A stretch of 53,981 bases of DNA, from positions 1-53,981 of the forward strand of contig NZ_JACBGN010000015.1 in assembly GCF_013401435.1 (NCBI RefSeq), in the 5' to 3' direction. Below are positions 34,979-44,225 of the stretch, in pieces. The DNA comes from Streptomyces sp. BR123 (GTDB taxonomy: Bacteria; Actinomycetota; Actinomycetes; Streptomycetales; Streptomycetaceae). Under the pieces are notes generated by a model. The model searched no databases. It was not told the DNA's origin and saw only the letters and a program-made list of their open reading frames with translations. The translations under genes and the position numbers were made by a program. The stretch's first letter is position 1, and each line of letters starts with the position of its first letter.

Positions 34979-35695
34979 ATGGACAACTCTAGCGGCGTCG
35001 GCGTTCTCGACAAGGCAGCTCTGGTTCTGAGCGCATTGGAGTCCGGTCCGGCCACCCTCGCCGGGCTGGTCGCGGCGACAGGGCTCGCACGACCCACGGC
35101 ACATCGCCTGGCCGTGGCACTGGAACACCACCGGATGGTGGCGAGGGACATGCAGGGCCGGTTCATCCTGGGACCGCGGCTGGCGGAGCTCGCCGCCGCG
35201 GCCGGCGAGGACCGCCTGCTGGCCACGGCGGGACCGGTACTCACCCACCTCCGCGACGTGACCGGGGAGAGCGCGCAGCTCTACCGCCGGCAGGGGGACA
35301 TGCGCATCTGCGTGGCGGCCGCCGAGCGGCTGTCCGGTCTGCGGGACACGGTGCCGGTGGGTTCCACGCTCCCGATGAAGGCCGGCTCGGCCGCGCAGAT
35401 CCTGATGGCCTGGGAGGAGCCCGAGCGGCTGCACCGAGGACTGCAGGGCGCGCGCTTCACGGCGACGGCCCTGTCCGGAGTGCGGCGCCGCGGCTGGGCA
35501 CAGTCGATCGGCGAGCGGGAGCCCGGTGTGGCGTCCGTCTCGGCACCGGTGCGCGGACCCTCGAACCGCGTGGTGGCCGCCGTGTCGGTCTCCGGGCCGA
35601 TCGAGCGCCTGACCCGCCACCCCGGCCGGATGCACGCCCAGGCGGTCATCGACGCCGCAGCGCGCCTGACCGAGGCCCTGCGCCGCGCCGGCTGA
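34979..35695 (+). CDS. ndgR: IclR-family regulator NdgR (AreB)
   Basis: A 238-aa transcription factor. The N-terminal winged helix (about 8-70) has VLDKAALVLSALESGPATLA, then GLARPTAHRLAVALEHHRMV; the C-terminal effector domain (about 85-235) includes GESAQLYRRQGDMRICVAAA and the final HPGRMHAQAVIDAAARL. In streptomycetes NdgR/AreB regulates leucine biosynthesis and links it to antibiotic production. Start ATG 34979; no clear ribosome site. Its position head to head with leuC is the characteristic arrangement. Confidence 0.94.
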   Translation: MDNSSGVGVLDKAALVLSALESGPATLAGLVAATGLARPTAHRLAVALEHHRMVARDMQGRFILGPRLAELAAAAGEDRLLATAGPVLTHLRDVTGESAQLYRRQGDMRICVAAAERLSGLRDTVPVGSTLPMKAGSAAQILMAWEEPERLHRGLQGARFTATALSGVRRRGWAQSIGEREPGVASVSAPVRGPSNRVVAAVSVSGPIERLTRHPGRMHAQAVIDAAARLTEALRRAG

Positions 35696-35835
35696 CCTGC
35701 CGACGCCTTTCCCCCTCCCTCGGGCCCGGGGGCGCGTACGACGCCGCACACGTCCGAACACGCGCTTCCGGGCCCGTCCTTGTGCACCGCGCCACGGGCG
35801 GGACCGTATGGGGGCCGCCCGGGCGGGAACGACGA

Positions 35836-35867
35836 AGAGGCCCTCCGCGATGGACGCGGAGGGCCTC
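35836..35867. terminator. terminator between ndgR and the tRNA cluster
   Basis: AGAGGCCCTCCGCG pairs with its full complement (35836-35849 with 35855-35867 plus 35854 in the loop end), about 13-14 bp with a short loop. It can end both ndgR and the minus-strand tRNA transcript. Confidence 0.8.
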
Positions 35868-35876
35868 TCCTGTGTG

Positions 35877-35949
35877 TACCCCCGACCGGATTCGAACCGG
35901 CGCTACCGCCTTGAGAGGGCGGCGTGCTAGGCCGCTACACAACGGGGGC
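35877..35949 (-). tRNA. tRNA-Glu (CTC), copy 1
   Basis: 73 nt, acceptor GCCCCCG/CGGGGGT (G1-U72 wobble), anticodon loop CTCTCAA with CTC, T-loop TTCGAAT. CCA is not encoded. Same sequence as the two other Glu copies in this cluster. This is the most downstream gene of the cluster. Confidence 0.93.
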
Positions 35950-35976
35950 ATGCCTTACAGCTTGCGCTGTACTGCG

Positions 35977-36048
35977 CTGGGCTACCAGGACTCGAACCTA
36001 GAACAAAGGAACCAGAAACCTTCGTGTTGCCAATTACACCATAGCCCA
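35977..36048 (-). tRNA. tRNA-Gln (CTG), copy 1
   Basis: 72 nt. Acceptor TGGGCTA/TAGCCCA, D-arm GTGT/ACAC, anticodon loop TTCTGGT with CTG, T-arm CTAGG/CCTGG, discriminator G. The last pair of the anticodon stem (31-39) is T-T. CCA not encoded. It differs from the other Gln copy by paired changes in two stems. Confidence 0.9.
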
Positions 36049-36070
36049 AGGTGGTCTGAACCAACCTGAG

Positions 36071-36143
36071 TACCCCCGACCGGATTCGAACCGGCGCTAC
36101 CGCCTTGAGAGGGCGGCGTGCTAGGCCGCTACACAACGGGGGC
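36071..36143 (-). tRNA. tRNA-Glu (CTC), copy 2
   Basis: 73 nt, identical by eye to the Glu gene at 35877-35949. It lies 22 bases upstream of tRNA-Gln copy 1 on the minus strand. Confidence 0.93.
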
Positions 36144-36204
36144 CCTAGCGATCCTGCATCAAGATGTCCGGGAGCTACCCAGGACCCCTCGCGGGAAGGA
36201 TCTG

Positions 36205-36277
36205 TACCCCCGACCGGATTCGAACCGGCGCTACCGCCTTGAGAGGGCGGCGTGCTAGGCCGCTACACAACGGGGGC
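36205..36277 (-). tRNA. tRNA-Glu (CTC), copy 3
   Basis: 73 nt, identical by eye to the two other Glu genes; flanking spacers differ, so only the tRNA itself is repeated. Confidence 0.93.
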
Positions 36278-36305
36278 AAAGCACTGCGAATACTGCTGCA
36301 CTGCG

Positions 36306-36377
36306 CTGGGGTACCAGGACTCGAACCTAGAATAAGGGAACCAGAAACCCTCGTGTTGCCAATTACACCATACCCCA
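36306..36377 (-). tRNA. tRNA-Gln (CTG), copy 2
   Basis: 72 nt. Acceptor TGGGGTA/TACCCCA, same anticodon loop with CTG, anticodon stem AGGGT/TCCCT with the same T-T at 31-39. It is the first gene of the cluster, 88 bases from the HAD gene on the same strand. Confidence 0.9.
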
Positions 36378-36465
36378 CCAGAAGTCAACCCCTTGCGGGA
36401 TTTTCCTTCGGGCTGCTCCTCCGGTTTCCGGCCTTTCGGCCCGCCCCGGCGGCGCAGAAAGAACA

Positions 36466-37194
36466 TTACCGGATGGCTGACCGTGCTCCAAAACGGGTAT
36501 CCCCGGCCAGCACCTCCGGGAGCTGCGCAAGCCCCTCGATCCGGTGTACGCCTGCGGGTGCGGGCCCCCTGTCGCCGCCGCGGTCGAGCCAGACCGCCGT
36601 CATTCCGGCGTCGCGGGCGCCGCGGGCGTCGATCTCCGGCTGGTCGCCCACGTAGGCCACGTCCCCGGGAGGGAGCCCCAGCGCCCCGCAGGCCGCGTGG
36701 AAGGCCGCCTCCTCGGGCTTGCTGACCCCGAGCTCGGCGGCGCACACCAGCACCTCGAAGCGCTCGCGCAGGCCGAGCGCGCGCAGCTTGGGGTCCTGGT
36801 TGGCGCTGGAGGAGTTGGAGAGCACGCCGTGCCGGTAGCGTCCCGCCAGGGCGTCCAGGGCGGGCACGACGTCGGGGAAGACGGTCCAGGCGGCCTTGTA
36901 GTGCTCCACGTACCGGTCGAACCAGGCGTCGGCCCCCTCGTCGCCCATCGCGGGCTCGCCGAGGAAGTCCCGCACCCGGTCCCGGCGCTGGCCCTGGAAG
37001 GTCACCTCGCCGACCGCGAAGCGCTCCCAGTGCCGGGCGGTCGCCTCCCGCCACAGCGCGAGCGCCTTCTCCGGGGAGCCGTAGCGCTCGGCCAGGCCCT
37101 CCTCGGCGAGCCGGCGGGCGAGCCCGGCGGTGTCCGCCCCCGTGTAGTCGAACAGGGTGTCGTCGATGTCCCACAGCACGGCGCGGATCGGCAT
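36466..37194 (-). CDS. HAD-superfamily hydrolase
   Basis: A 242-aa haloacid dehalogenase-type phosphatase. Motif I DIDDT (9-13, nucleophile Asp9, acid Asp11), motif II LSNSS, motif III Lys in VSKPEEAAF, motif IV YVGDQPEIDARGA. The cap (about 20-95) is helical, as in the YjjG/N-acylneuraminate-9-phosphatase-like group. Substrate cannot be assigned. Start ATG 37194. It lies between gltX and the tRNA cluster on the same strand. Confidence 0.85.
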   Translation of the reverse strand: MPIRAVLWDIDDTLFDYTGADTAGLARRLAEEGLAERYGSPEKALALWREATARHWERFAVGEVTFQGQRRDRVRDFLGEPAMGDEGADAWFDRYVEHYKAAWTVFPDVVPALDALAGRYRHGVLSNSSSANQDPKLRALGLRERFEVLVCAAELGVSKPEEAAFHAACGALGLPPGDVAYVGDQPEIDARGARDAGMTAVWLDRGGDRGPAPAGVHRIEGLAQLPEVLAGDTRFGARSAIR

Positions 37195-37259
37195 ACGCCG
37201 AGGCTACGCCGCCCGCCCGTCCCGCGGCGGCCCGATGGCGAAGTCCGTCACGGAGAACG

Positions 37260-37303
37260 CCGCGGGGGCGGCCTCCGGACGAACCGGGGGCCGCCCCCTG
37301 CGG
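37260..37303 (-). terminator. gltX terminator
   Basis: CCGCGGGGGCGGCC (37260-37273) pairs with GGCCGCCCCCTGCGG (37289-37303) with one bulged T and a 15-base loop, 19 bases beyond the gltX stop. Confidence 0.65.
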
Positions 37304-37321
37304 GACGACGGCGCCTGCTGC

Positions 37322-38806
37322 CTACGCGGCGGCGGCCAGCTTCGCCAGGGCCGCGTCGATGCGGGCCAGCGAGCGCTCCTTGCCCAGGATCTGCAGCGAC
37401 TCGAAGAGCGGCAGGCCGACCGTGCGGCCGGTGACGGCCACGCGGACCGGGGCCTGGGCCTTGCCGAGCTTCAGGCCGTGGGCCTCGCCCGCGGCGAGGA
37501 CGGCCTGCTTGAGCGACTCCGGGTCGTTCCAGTCGGCCGTCTCCAGGCGGGCGCGGGCGGAGGTCAGCAGGCCCGCCGGGTCGCCCTTCATGGCCTTGTC
37601 CCAGGACGCCTGGTCCTCGACCGGCTCCTTGCGGAACAGGAAGTCGACGTTGGCGGTGATGTCCGACAGGACGGTCACACGGGTCTGGGCGTACGGCGCG
37701 ATGGCCTCCCAGGCCGCCGTGTCGAAGTCCTCGGGCTCCCAGTTCGCGAACGGGGCCCGCAGCCACGGGGCGCAGGCGTCCGCGAAGGCCTTCTCGTCCA
37801 GCCGGCGGATGTGGTCGGCATTGATCGCCTCGGCCTTCTTCAGGTCGAAGCGGGCCGGGTTGGCGTTGACCTCGGTGATGTCGAACTTCGCCACCATCTC
37901 CTCGATCGAGAAGACGTCCTGGTCCTTGGAGAAGGACCAGCCGAGGAGCGAGAGGTAGTTCAGCAGGCCCTCGGGGAGGAAGCCGCGCTCGCGGTACAGG
38001 TTGAGCGAGGACTCGGGGTCGCGCTTGGAGAGCTTCTTGTTGCCCTCGCCCATCACGTACGGCAGGTGGCCGAACTGCGGGACGCCCGTGGCGATCCCCA
38101 GCTCCATCAGCGCCTCGTACAGCGCGATCTGGCGCGGGGTGGAGGACAGCAGGTCCTCGCCGCGGAGCACGTGCGTGATCTGCATCAGCGCGTCGTCGAC
38201 CGGGTTGACGAGCGTGTAGAGCGGGGCGCCGTTGGCGCGCAGGATGCCGAAGTCCGGCACGTTCTCCGGGGTGAAGGTCAGCTCGCCGCGGACCAGGTCG
38301 GTGAAGGTGATCGGCTCCTCGGGCATCCGGAAGCGGACGATCGGGGTGCGGTGCTCGCCCCGGTACGCCTCCAGCTGCACGGTGGTCAGCTCGCGGCAGT
38401 GGCCGTCGTAGCCGGAGGGCTTGCCGGCGGCGCGGGCGGCCGCGCGGCGGGCGTCGAGCTCCTCGGTGGTGCAGTAGCAGTCGTACGCGTAGCCGCCGTC
38501 CCGGAGCCGCTGCGCGACGTCCGCGTAGATGTCCATGCGCTCGGACTGGCGGTACGGGGCGTGCGGGCCGCCCACCTCGGGACCCTCGTCCCAGGTGAAG
38601 CCGAGCCAGCGCAGCGAGTCGAGGAGCTGCTCGTACGACTCCTCGGAGTCGCGCGCCGCGTCGGTGTCCTCGATGCGGAAGACGAACGTGCCGCCGTGGT
38701 GGCGGGCGAACGCCCAGTTGAACAGGGCCGTCCGGACCAGGCCCACGTGGGGGTTGCCGGTCGGGGAGGGACAGAAACGTACGCGGACGGGGGTCGCGTT
38801 AGCCAC
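37322..38806 (-). CDS. gltX: glutamyl-tRNA synthetase
   Basis: A 494-aa class I synthetase charging tRNA-Glu, and in organisms with GatCAB also tRNA-Gln as the first step of Gln-tRNA formation. HVGL (the HIGH motif in [13 protein letters not shown]) and KLSKRD (KMSKS motif) are intact; [20 protein letters not shown] binds Glu. The C-terminal anticodon-binding half ends [15 protein letters not shown]. Start ATG 38806 lies inside the end of the FAH-family gene (8-base overlap), so the two are coupled. The five tRNA genes about 1 kb downstream all code for its likely substrates. Confidence 0.96.
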   Translation of the reverse strand: MANATPVRVRFCPSPTGNPHVGLVRTALFNWAFARHHGGTFVFRIEDTDAARDSEESYEQLLDSLRWLGFTWDEGPEVGGPHAPYRQSERMDIYADVAQRLRDGGYAYDCYCTTEELDARRAAARAAGKPSGYDGHCRELTTVQLEAYRGEHRTPIVRFRMPEEPITFTDLVRGELTFTPENVPDFGILRANGAPLYTLVNPVDDALMQITHVLRGEDLLSSTPRQIALYEALMELGIATGVPQFGHLPYVMGEGNKKLSKRDPESSLNLYRERGFLPEGLLNYLSLLGWSFSKDQDVFSIEEMVAKFDITEVNANPARFDLKKAEAINADHIRRLDEKAFADACAPWLRAPFANWEPEDFDTAAWEAIAPYAQTRVTVLSDITANVDFLFRKEPVEDQASWDKAMKGDPAGLLTSARARLETADWNDPESLKQAVLAAGEAHGLKLGKAQAPVRVAVTGRTVGLPLFESLQILGKERSLARIDAALAKLAAAA

Positions 38807-39617
38807 GCTTGATCACCTTGTTGGTGAGAGTGCCGATGCCTTCGATGGTGACGGCGACCTCGTCGCCGACGTTGAGGGGGCCGACTCCGGCCGGGGTCCC
38901 CGTGAGGATGACGTCGCCGGGCAGCAGCGTCATGGCCTCGCTGATGTGCACGACCAGGTCCTCGACGGAGCGGACCATGTCGCGGGTGCTGCCGAGCTGG
39001 CGCTGCTCTCCGTTGACGGTGCACTGGACGGCCAGGCCCTCGGCGATCGCCGCCGGGTCCAGGCCGGTCTCGATCCAGGGGCCGAGCGGGCAGGCGCTGT
39101 CGAAGCCCTTGGCGCGGGCCCACTGCTGCTCGCGCTGCTGCACGTCGCGGGCGGTGACGTCGTTGGCGCAGGTGTAGCCGAGGATGACGTCCTTGACCCG
39201 CTCCCGCGGGACCTCGCGGCACATCCGGCCGATCACCACGGCGAGCTCCGCCTCGTGGTGGAGGTCCTGGGAGAAGGACGGGTACGTGATCGGGTCGCCC
39301 GGGCCGACCACCGAGGTGGACGGCTTGAAGAAGGTGATGGGCGCCTCGGGACGGCCTTGATCGTCGAAGATGCGGTTGCCGAGCTCCGCCGCGTGCTCCG
39401 CGTAGTTGCGGCCGACGGCCACGACCTTGTTCGGGAGCACGGGCGGCAGGAGCCGGACCTTGCTCAGCGGGACCTTCGTGCCGGAGAGCTCGAAGTCCGC
39501 GAACGGGATGCCCTTGATGATGTCGAGGACGAGCTCGCCCTCGGCGCCGGGGGCGGTGCCGCCCTCGACCGCGCCGAACGCGACATTGCCGTCGATCGAG
39601 AACCTGGCGATGCGCAC
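38799..39617 (-). CDS. fumarylacetoacetate hydrolase (FAH) family protein
   Basis: A 272-aa FAH-fold enzyme. [35 protein letters not shown], the metal-binding EAELAVVIG and the [20 protein letters not shown] segment are conserved, as is [13 protein letters not shown]. Members cleave C-C bonds of acyl-pyruvates or isomerise related dioic acids; oxaloacetate decarboxylase-like activity is another possibility. Reaction here is unknown. It overlaps gltX by 8 bases, an order conserved in streptomycetes as I recall. An upstream hairpin CTGGAGTC/GACTCCAG (39651-39670) lies in its leader. Confidence 0.88.
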   Translation of the reverse strand: MRIARFSIDGNVAFGAVEGGTAPGAEGELVLDIIKGIPFADFELSGTKVPLSKVRLLPPVLPNKVVAVGRNYAEHAAELGNRIFDDQGRPEAPITFFKPSTSVVGPGDPITYPSFSQDLHHEAELAVVIGRMCREVPRERVKDVILGYTCANDVTARDVQQREQQWARAKGFDSACPLGPWIETGLDPAAIAEGLAVQCTVNGEQRQLGSTRDMVRSVEDLVVHISEAMTLLPGDVILTGTPAGVGPLNVGDEVAVTIEGIGTLTNKVIKRG

Positions 39618-39786
39618 GCCTTGCGCCTGCCCCTCTGTTATTTCCGCTGGCTGGAGTCTGCGGACTCCAGGCTAGCGCGGCGGGCGGCGCGGCTTCGCGT
39701 TCCTTTGCGGCGCCCCGCGGCGGCGTGCCCGGCTCGGCTGCCGCCGCCCGTACGCGCCCTCCTGCTTCCGCCGCTGCGGCGGTGCC

Positions 39787-39972
39787 CTACTCGGCGGCGG
39801 GCGCGGCCGGGGCGTGCATCAGCACGGTGCGGCGCGGGTTCGCGGTCTGGGTCGGCAGCTCGACGGCGTGTTCCGGAGCCGGGGCCGGCTGCAGCTCCTC
39901 GGCGTCCTTCAGGTGCGCGAGGGTGGTGCGGCGCGGGTTGGCTATGTTGCGGAACATCATCGTCGTCTTCAT
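39787..39972 (-). CDS. 61-aa protein with duplicated ANPRRT motif
   Basis: A small protein beginning MKTTMMFRN, with two similar blocks: IANPRRTTLAHL at residues 10-21 and TANPRRTVLMHA at 43-54. They are separated by an acidic Pro/Ala/Glu linker (KDAEELQPAPAPEHAVELPT). No signal peptide, membrane segment or Cys. Start ATG 39972; ATGs at residues 5 and 6 are alternatives. It is divergent from cvnA1 across 563 bases and downstream of nothing on its own strand. I do not recognise a family; paired basic motifs suggest it bridges or binds two copies of a partner. Confidence 0.65.
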   Translation of the reverse strand: MKTTMMFRNIANPRRTTLAHLKDAEELQPAPAPEHAVELPTQTANPRRTVLMHAPAAPAAE

Positions 39973-40535
39973 CGGAGTCTCGGGCCCTCGGCTCGGTTGT
40001 CGGGTGGGTTGTCGGTTCCGTCAACCCTGTAAAGGGCAAGGCTAAACATCCGATTCGCGCCCTGAACCGGGAACTATTGGCCTCTGTCATGTGAGTTTGC
40101 TCACCAGCCACCCGGCAATTCGGACATAGCAGACGGTCAACTCGAAGCGGCGAAACGGACATTACGCCACTGAATCTGCCATTCCGCTGCTGATCATCTC
40201 GACTGGGACACCTTGACGGTCCTTGCGTTTGAATCGCGTAAGTCCATTTCGCCCCGAAAGGCGCCACACGCGCCGTAGTCGGACCGTCACGTTCCGTCGA
40301 TGATCTGCAGGGCCGGTGCGCGCACCTTGTTGGAGATCCGGCACTGTGCTGGAATGCGCGAGACCGCCGCGCGAGACAGCCGGCGCGCAGGTGGCGCGAG
40401 ACCGCGCCGAGCGGCGGTGAAGAAGGAGACGCGCCGGTCACCGACGACCACCATGGGGCCGCGACAGCGCCCCACGACTCGACACCGTCCAGCCGGTCAC
40501 CCGGCGGGACGCCTGGTCCAGAGGTTGCGACGCTA
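39973..40535. other. divergent control region between the ANPRRT protein and cvnA1
   Basis: No gene is seen in 563 bases. GGTTGTCGG occurs twice, 12 bases apart (39995-40003, 40007-40015), close to the small gene. A stretch at 40030-40240 is AT-richer and includes TTGACG (40213-40218), a possible -35 box for cvnA1, with CGTAAG 18 bases on as a weak -10. GCGCGAGAC occurs three times (40356, 40369, 40394) about 135-180 bases before cvnA1. Confidence 0.4.
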
Positions 40536-43500
40536 GTGCAGGGACGATTCAAGAGGGACGGCAAGGGGTCTCCCCAGGCCCTTCAGGGCAGAGGGGACGC
40601 TGCTGCGGAGCAGGACCCGCGCGGCGGGACCGACCGAGGCTCATCGCCCCAGCACGCCCAGGGCCGCGGGCCGGCCGTCGAAGGCACGGGCCCCGGCCCC
40701 TCCGGAGCGAAGAGCAAGGCCTCCCGCATCAAGCCCAGGGGCAAGTCCAAGGGCAAGGCCCCGGTCGAGGAGCCTGCCGACAAGGACACTGCGATACCGA
40801 AGGCCCCTGCCGGGCCCGGATCGCGTCTGCACATGCAGAACTGGCGCATCAGCACGCGACTGGTGTCGCTGCTGACCCTGCCGGTCGTCGCCGCCACCAC
40901 GCTCGGCGGCTTCCGCATCAACGACTCGCTCAACGACATCTCGCAGCTCGAGCACATGCAGCTGCTGACGACGATGACGCGCCAGGCCACCAACCTGGCC
41001 GCCGCGCTCCAGGAGGAGCGCGACAAGTCGGCGGGTCCGCTGTCCATCGACAAGTCGGGCAAGCCCGACAGCCTCACCCAGGGTGTCCGGTCGAACACCG
41101 ATGCCGCCCTCAAGTCCTTCGCCGCCGCGACCGACAAGGTCGACGCCACGGAGGACAAGGACGAGACGCTCAAGTCGATCCGCAACAACATCCTGCAGAT
41201 CGGCCGTCAGCTCACCGAGATCGAGGCGATCCGCAAGAAGGCGTACCAGAACGGCGCCCAGCAGACAGTCACCGAGTACAACTCGCTGATCGTCTCGCTG
41301 CTCTCGCTCTCCCAGGACATGGCCCAGGCCACGTCCAGCCCCGAGATGATCAAGCGTACGCGTGCCCTGGCGGCGTTCTCCTCCGCCAAGGAATACGCCT
41401 CGATCCAGCGCGCGATCATCGCCGCCTCGCTGCCCGACAGCAACGAGAAGACCGGCACGCTCACCGAGAACGACCGCCTCTACGCGCTCTCCGCACTCCG
41501 CGGGGAAAGCCAGGCGAAGAAGACCTTCGAACTCGTCTACCAGGGCAAGACCGAGGACCTCCTCGCCTCGCTCGGCGACGGCAACCCGGAGATCGGCAAG
41601 GCGGACCACTACACCCGCCGCGTCCTGTCCACCAAGGACCAGTTCGGCAAGGAGACGCAGTACAAGTCCTGGATGGACTGGTACGACGCGGACGACACCA
41701 AGATCCAGGCCATGAAGGTCATCGAGCTGACGCTGCTCGAGGACATGGAGCAGAAGGCCCGTGAGCTGAAGAACGAGTCGCAGCGCGACGCGATCATCAA
41801 CGGTGCCCTGATCCTCCTCGTGCTCGGCGTCTCCCTCGTCGGCGCCTTCGTCATGGCCCGGTCCATGATCCGCTCGCTGCGCCGCCTGCAGGACACCGCC
41901 ACCCGGGTCGCCCAGGAACGCCTGCCCGAGCTCGTCAAGCAGCTGTCCGAGTCCGACCCGCAGGACGTCGACACGTCCGTGGAGTCCGTCGGCCTGCACA
42001 CCCGCGACGAGATCGGCCAGGTGGCCGCGGCCTTCGACGACGTGCACCGCGAGGCCGTCCGCCTCGCCGCCGAGCAGGCCCTTCTGCGGGGCAACGTCAA
42101 CGCGATGTTCACCAACCTCTCGCGCCGCAGCCAGGGCCTCATCCAGCGTCAGCTCTCGCTCATCTCCGAACTGGAGTCGCGCGAGGCCGACCCGGACCAG
42201 CTGTCCTCGCTCTTCAAGCTCGACCACCTCGCGACCCGCATGCGCCGCAACGGCGAAAACCTCCTCGTCCTCGCGGGCGAGGAGCCGGGCCGCCGGTGGA
42301 CCCGCCCCGTCCCGCTCGTCGACGTGCTCCGCGCCGCCGCGTCCGAGGTGGAGCAGTACGAGCGCATCGAACTGGCCGCGGTCCCGGCGACCGAGGTCGC
42401 CGGCCGCGTCGTCAACGACCTCGTGCACCTGCTCGCCGAGCTGCTGGAGAACGCGACGTCGTTCTCCTCCCCGCAGACCAAGGTCAAGGTCACCGGTCAC
42501 GCGCTGCCCGACGGCCGCGTGCTCGTCGAGATCCACGACACCGGCATCGGCCTGTCCCCCGAGGACCTCGCCGCGATCAACGAGCGCCTCGCCGCGCCGC
42601 CGACCGTGGACGTCTCCGTCTCCCGTCGCATGGGCCTCTTCGTGGTCGGCCGCCTGTCCCTGCGACACGGCATCCGCATCCAGCTGCGCCCGTCGGACTC
42701 CGGCGGTACGACGGCACTCGTCATGCTGCCGGTGGACGTCGCCCAGGGCGGCAAGAAGCCGGGCGGCCCCGGCGGCCAGGGTGCCGCGGGTCCGCAGGGC
42801 GGTCCCGGCGGCTCCGTCGGACAGGGCTCCGGCCCGGGCGGCGGTGCCCGCCAGCCGGTGGGCTCCGGCCCCCAGCGCAGCGGTGTGGCCGCGGCCATGG
42901 GCCAGCGTGCCGCGCTGGCCCAGCAGGGCGGCGCCGGCGGTCCGCAGGGCCTCCCCGGCCGTCCGCAGCAGAGCGGTCCCGGCGGGCGTCCGCAGGGCGG
43001 CCCGGGCATGCCGGGCATGCCCGGCGGACAGGGTGCGCCGGGCGGTGCTCCGGCCGGCCAGGGCCAGGGCTCCTTCGGCGGCAACAGCCCGCTGCCGGGC
43101 CGCGGTCCTGCCGGCGGCCCCCAGGGCCGTCCCGCCTCGGCCCCTTCCGCTTCCGGCCCTTCCGCTTCCGGCCAGGCCGGCTTCCCGCAGGGCAACGGCT
43201 TCGAGCGGCCCCAGCCGCCGCAGCCCGCCGCCCCCGCGGGGCGGGCTCCCGAGGCCCAGGCCCAGCGCGGCCCTCGGCCGCAGCTGCCGCCGCGCGACGG
43301 CGCCCTGCGCCCGGAGCTCCCGGGTGCCGGTGCCGCCGGCGGTCCCGCCGGGGTCCCGCAGGCCGCCAGCTGGGGCGCCGCTCCGGCCCGCCACGGCGGC
43401 CAGGAGGTCCCGCGCGGCCACGACGAGCTCTCGGGTCCCGGCTCCACGGCCGAGTTCCCGCGCCCGGACTTCGGTGCCCCGCGCCCGCAGGCCGGCGGCA

Positions 43501-44225
43501 ACAGCACGACCGGGCAGTTCGAGCGTCCGGACGTGCGCGGCCAGGCGGACCCGTCCGCCACGGGGCAGTTCGCCCGCCCCGAGTTCCAGGCCCCGCGGCC
43601 CGGCGGCCCGGGCGTCGGCAGCTTCCCGCCGCCGCCGCAGGCGCCGCAGCTCCCGCAGGCCCAGCAGCCGGAGGCCCTGCCGCCGGCCGGGGGCCCGGGC
43701 GGCGAGCGCAGCCCGATCTTCGACACTCTGGAGTCGAACTGGTACCCGCAGGACGGCTCCCAGCCGTCCGGGCAGGCGCCGTCCGCGTTCCAGCAGCCGC
43801 AGGCCGCCCCTCCGGCCCCGGCACCCGCTCCGCGCCAGCGCCTGCAGCAGCCGATGCCGCAGCGCGGCCAGGAGCCTTCGGCCGAGTCCGCCCAGACGGC
43901 GAACGGCAGCGCGCCGACCGTCAGCTGGCGTTCCTCGCCGAACGACGAACTGATGCGCCAGGCCGAGCGCGTGCGCCAGCCCGCCGCCGGCGGCATCACC
44001 ACTTCGGGGCTGCCCCGCCGAGTTCCGCGGGCGAACCTCGTGGCCGGCACCGCGCAGCAGCAGACCGACACTCAGGCCGGTCCCCAGGTCTCGCGTGCAC
44101 CGGATGACGTCCGGGGTCGTCTGACCAACCTCCGACGCGGTATCCAGCAGGGTCGCCAGGCCGGAAACAACGGCCCGGAGACCGGCAGTTACCACATCGA
44201 CCCCACTTACCAGCAGGAGCGTTAG
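40536..44225 (+). CDS. cvnA1: conservon sensor CvnA (nitrate/nitrite-sensing domain histidine-kinase-like protein), first set
   Basis: A 1229-aa membrane protein of the conservon type. Residues 1-105 are basic and disordered; TM1 about 107-125; an extracytoplasmic NIT-type helical sensor about 130-415; TM2 about 420-440; HAMP about 440-515; then a helical His segment (LDHLATRMRRNGENLLVLAG), and an ATPase domain with N box HLLAELLENATSFSSPQ (about 630). The long Pro/Gly/Gln tail (about 745-1150) ends in a conserved motif (SRAPDDVRGRLTNLRRGIQQ). In S. coelicolor, CvnA-D form a membrane complex likened to a G-protein system. GTG 40536 is used as start. Confidence 0.92.
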   Translation: MQGRFKRDGKGSPQALQGRGDAAAEQDPRGGTDRGSSPQHAQGRGPAVEGTGPGPSGAKSKASRIKPRGKSKGKAPVEEPADKDTAIPKAPAGPGSRLHMQNWRISTRLVSLLTLPVVAATTLGGFRINDSLNDISQLEHMQLLTTMTRQATNLAAALQEERDKSAGPLSIDKSGKPDSLTQGVRSNTDAALKSFAAATDKVDATEDKDETLKSIRNNILQIGRQLTEIEAIRKKAYQNGAQQTVTEYNSLIVSLLSLSQDMAQATSSPEMIKRTRALAAFSSAKEYASIQRAIIAASLPDSNEKTGTLTENDRLYALSALRGESQAKKTFELVYQGKTEDLLASLGDGNPEIGKADHYTRRVLSTKDQFGKETQYKSWMDWYDADDTKIQAMKVIELTLLEDMEQKARELKNESQRDAIINGALILLVLGVSLVGAFVMARSMIRSLRRLQDTATRVAQERLPELVKQLSESDPQDVDTSVESVGLHTRDEIGQVAAAFDDVHREAVRLAAEQALLRGNVNAMFTNLSRRSQGLIQRQLSLISELESREADPDQLSSLFKLDHLATRMRRNGENLLVLAGEEPGRRWTRPVPLVDVLRAAASEVEQYERIELAAVPATEVAGRVVNDLVHLLAELLENATSFSSPQTKVKVTGHALPDGRVLVEIHDTGIGLSPEDLAAINERLAAPPTVDVSVSRRMGLFVVGRLSLRHGIRIQLRPSDSGGTTALVMLPVDVAQGGKKPGGPGGQGAAGPQGGPGGSVGQGSGPGGGARQPVGSGPQRSGVAAAMGQRAALAQQGGAGGPQGLPGRPQQSGPGGRPQGGPGMPGMPGGQGAPGGAPAGQGQGSFGGNSPLPGRGPAGGPQGRPASAPSASGPSASGQAGFPQGNGFERPQPPQPAAPAGRAPEAQAQRGPRPQLPPRDGALRPELPGAGAAGGPAGVPQAASWGAAPARHGGQEVPRGHDELSGPGSTAEFPRPDFGAPRPQAGGNSTTGQFERPDVRGQADPSATGQFARPEFQAPRPGGPGVGSFPPPPQAPQLPQAQQPEALPPAGGPGGERSPIFDTLESNWYPQDGSQPSGQAPSAFQQPQAAPPAPAPAPRQRLQQPMPQRGQEPSAESAQTANGSAPTVSWRSSPNDELMRQAERVRQPAAGGITTSGLPRRVPRANLVAGTAQQQTDTQAGPQVSRAPDDVRGRLTNLRRGIQQGRQAGNNGPETGSYHIDPTYQQER

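Noticed and set aside
35877..36377. tRNA cluster as a phage or ICE attachment site
   Set aside because: No integrase, partial tRNA duplicate or direct repeat beyond the full-length genes themselves was seen, and flanking genes are in core order.
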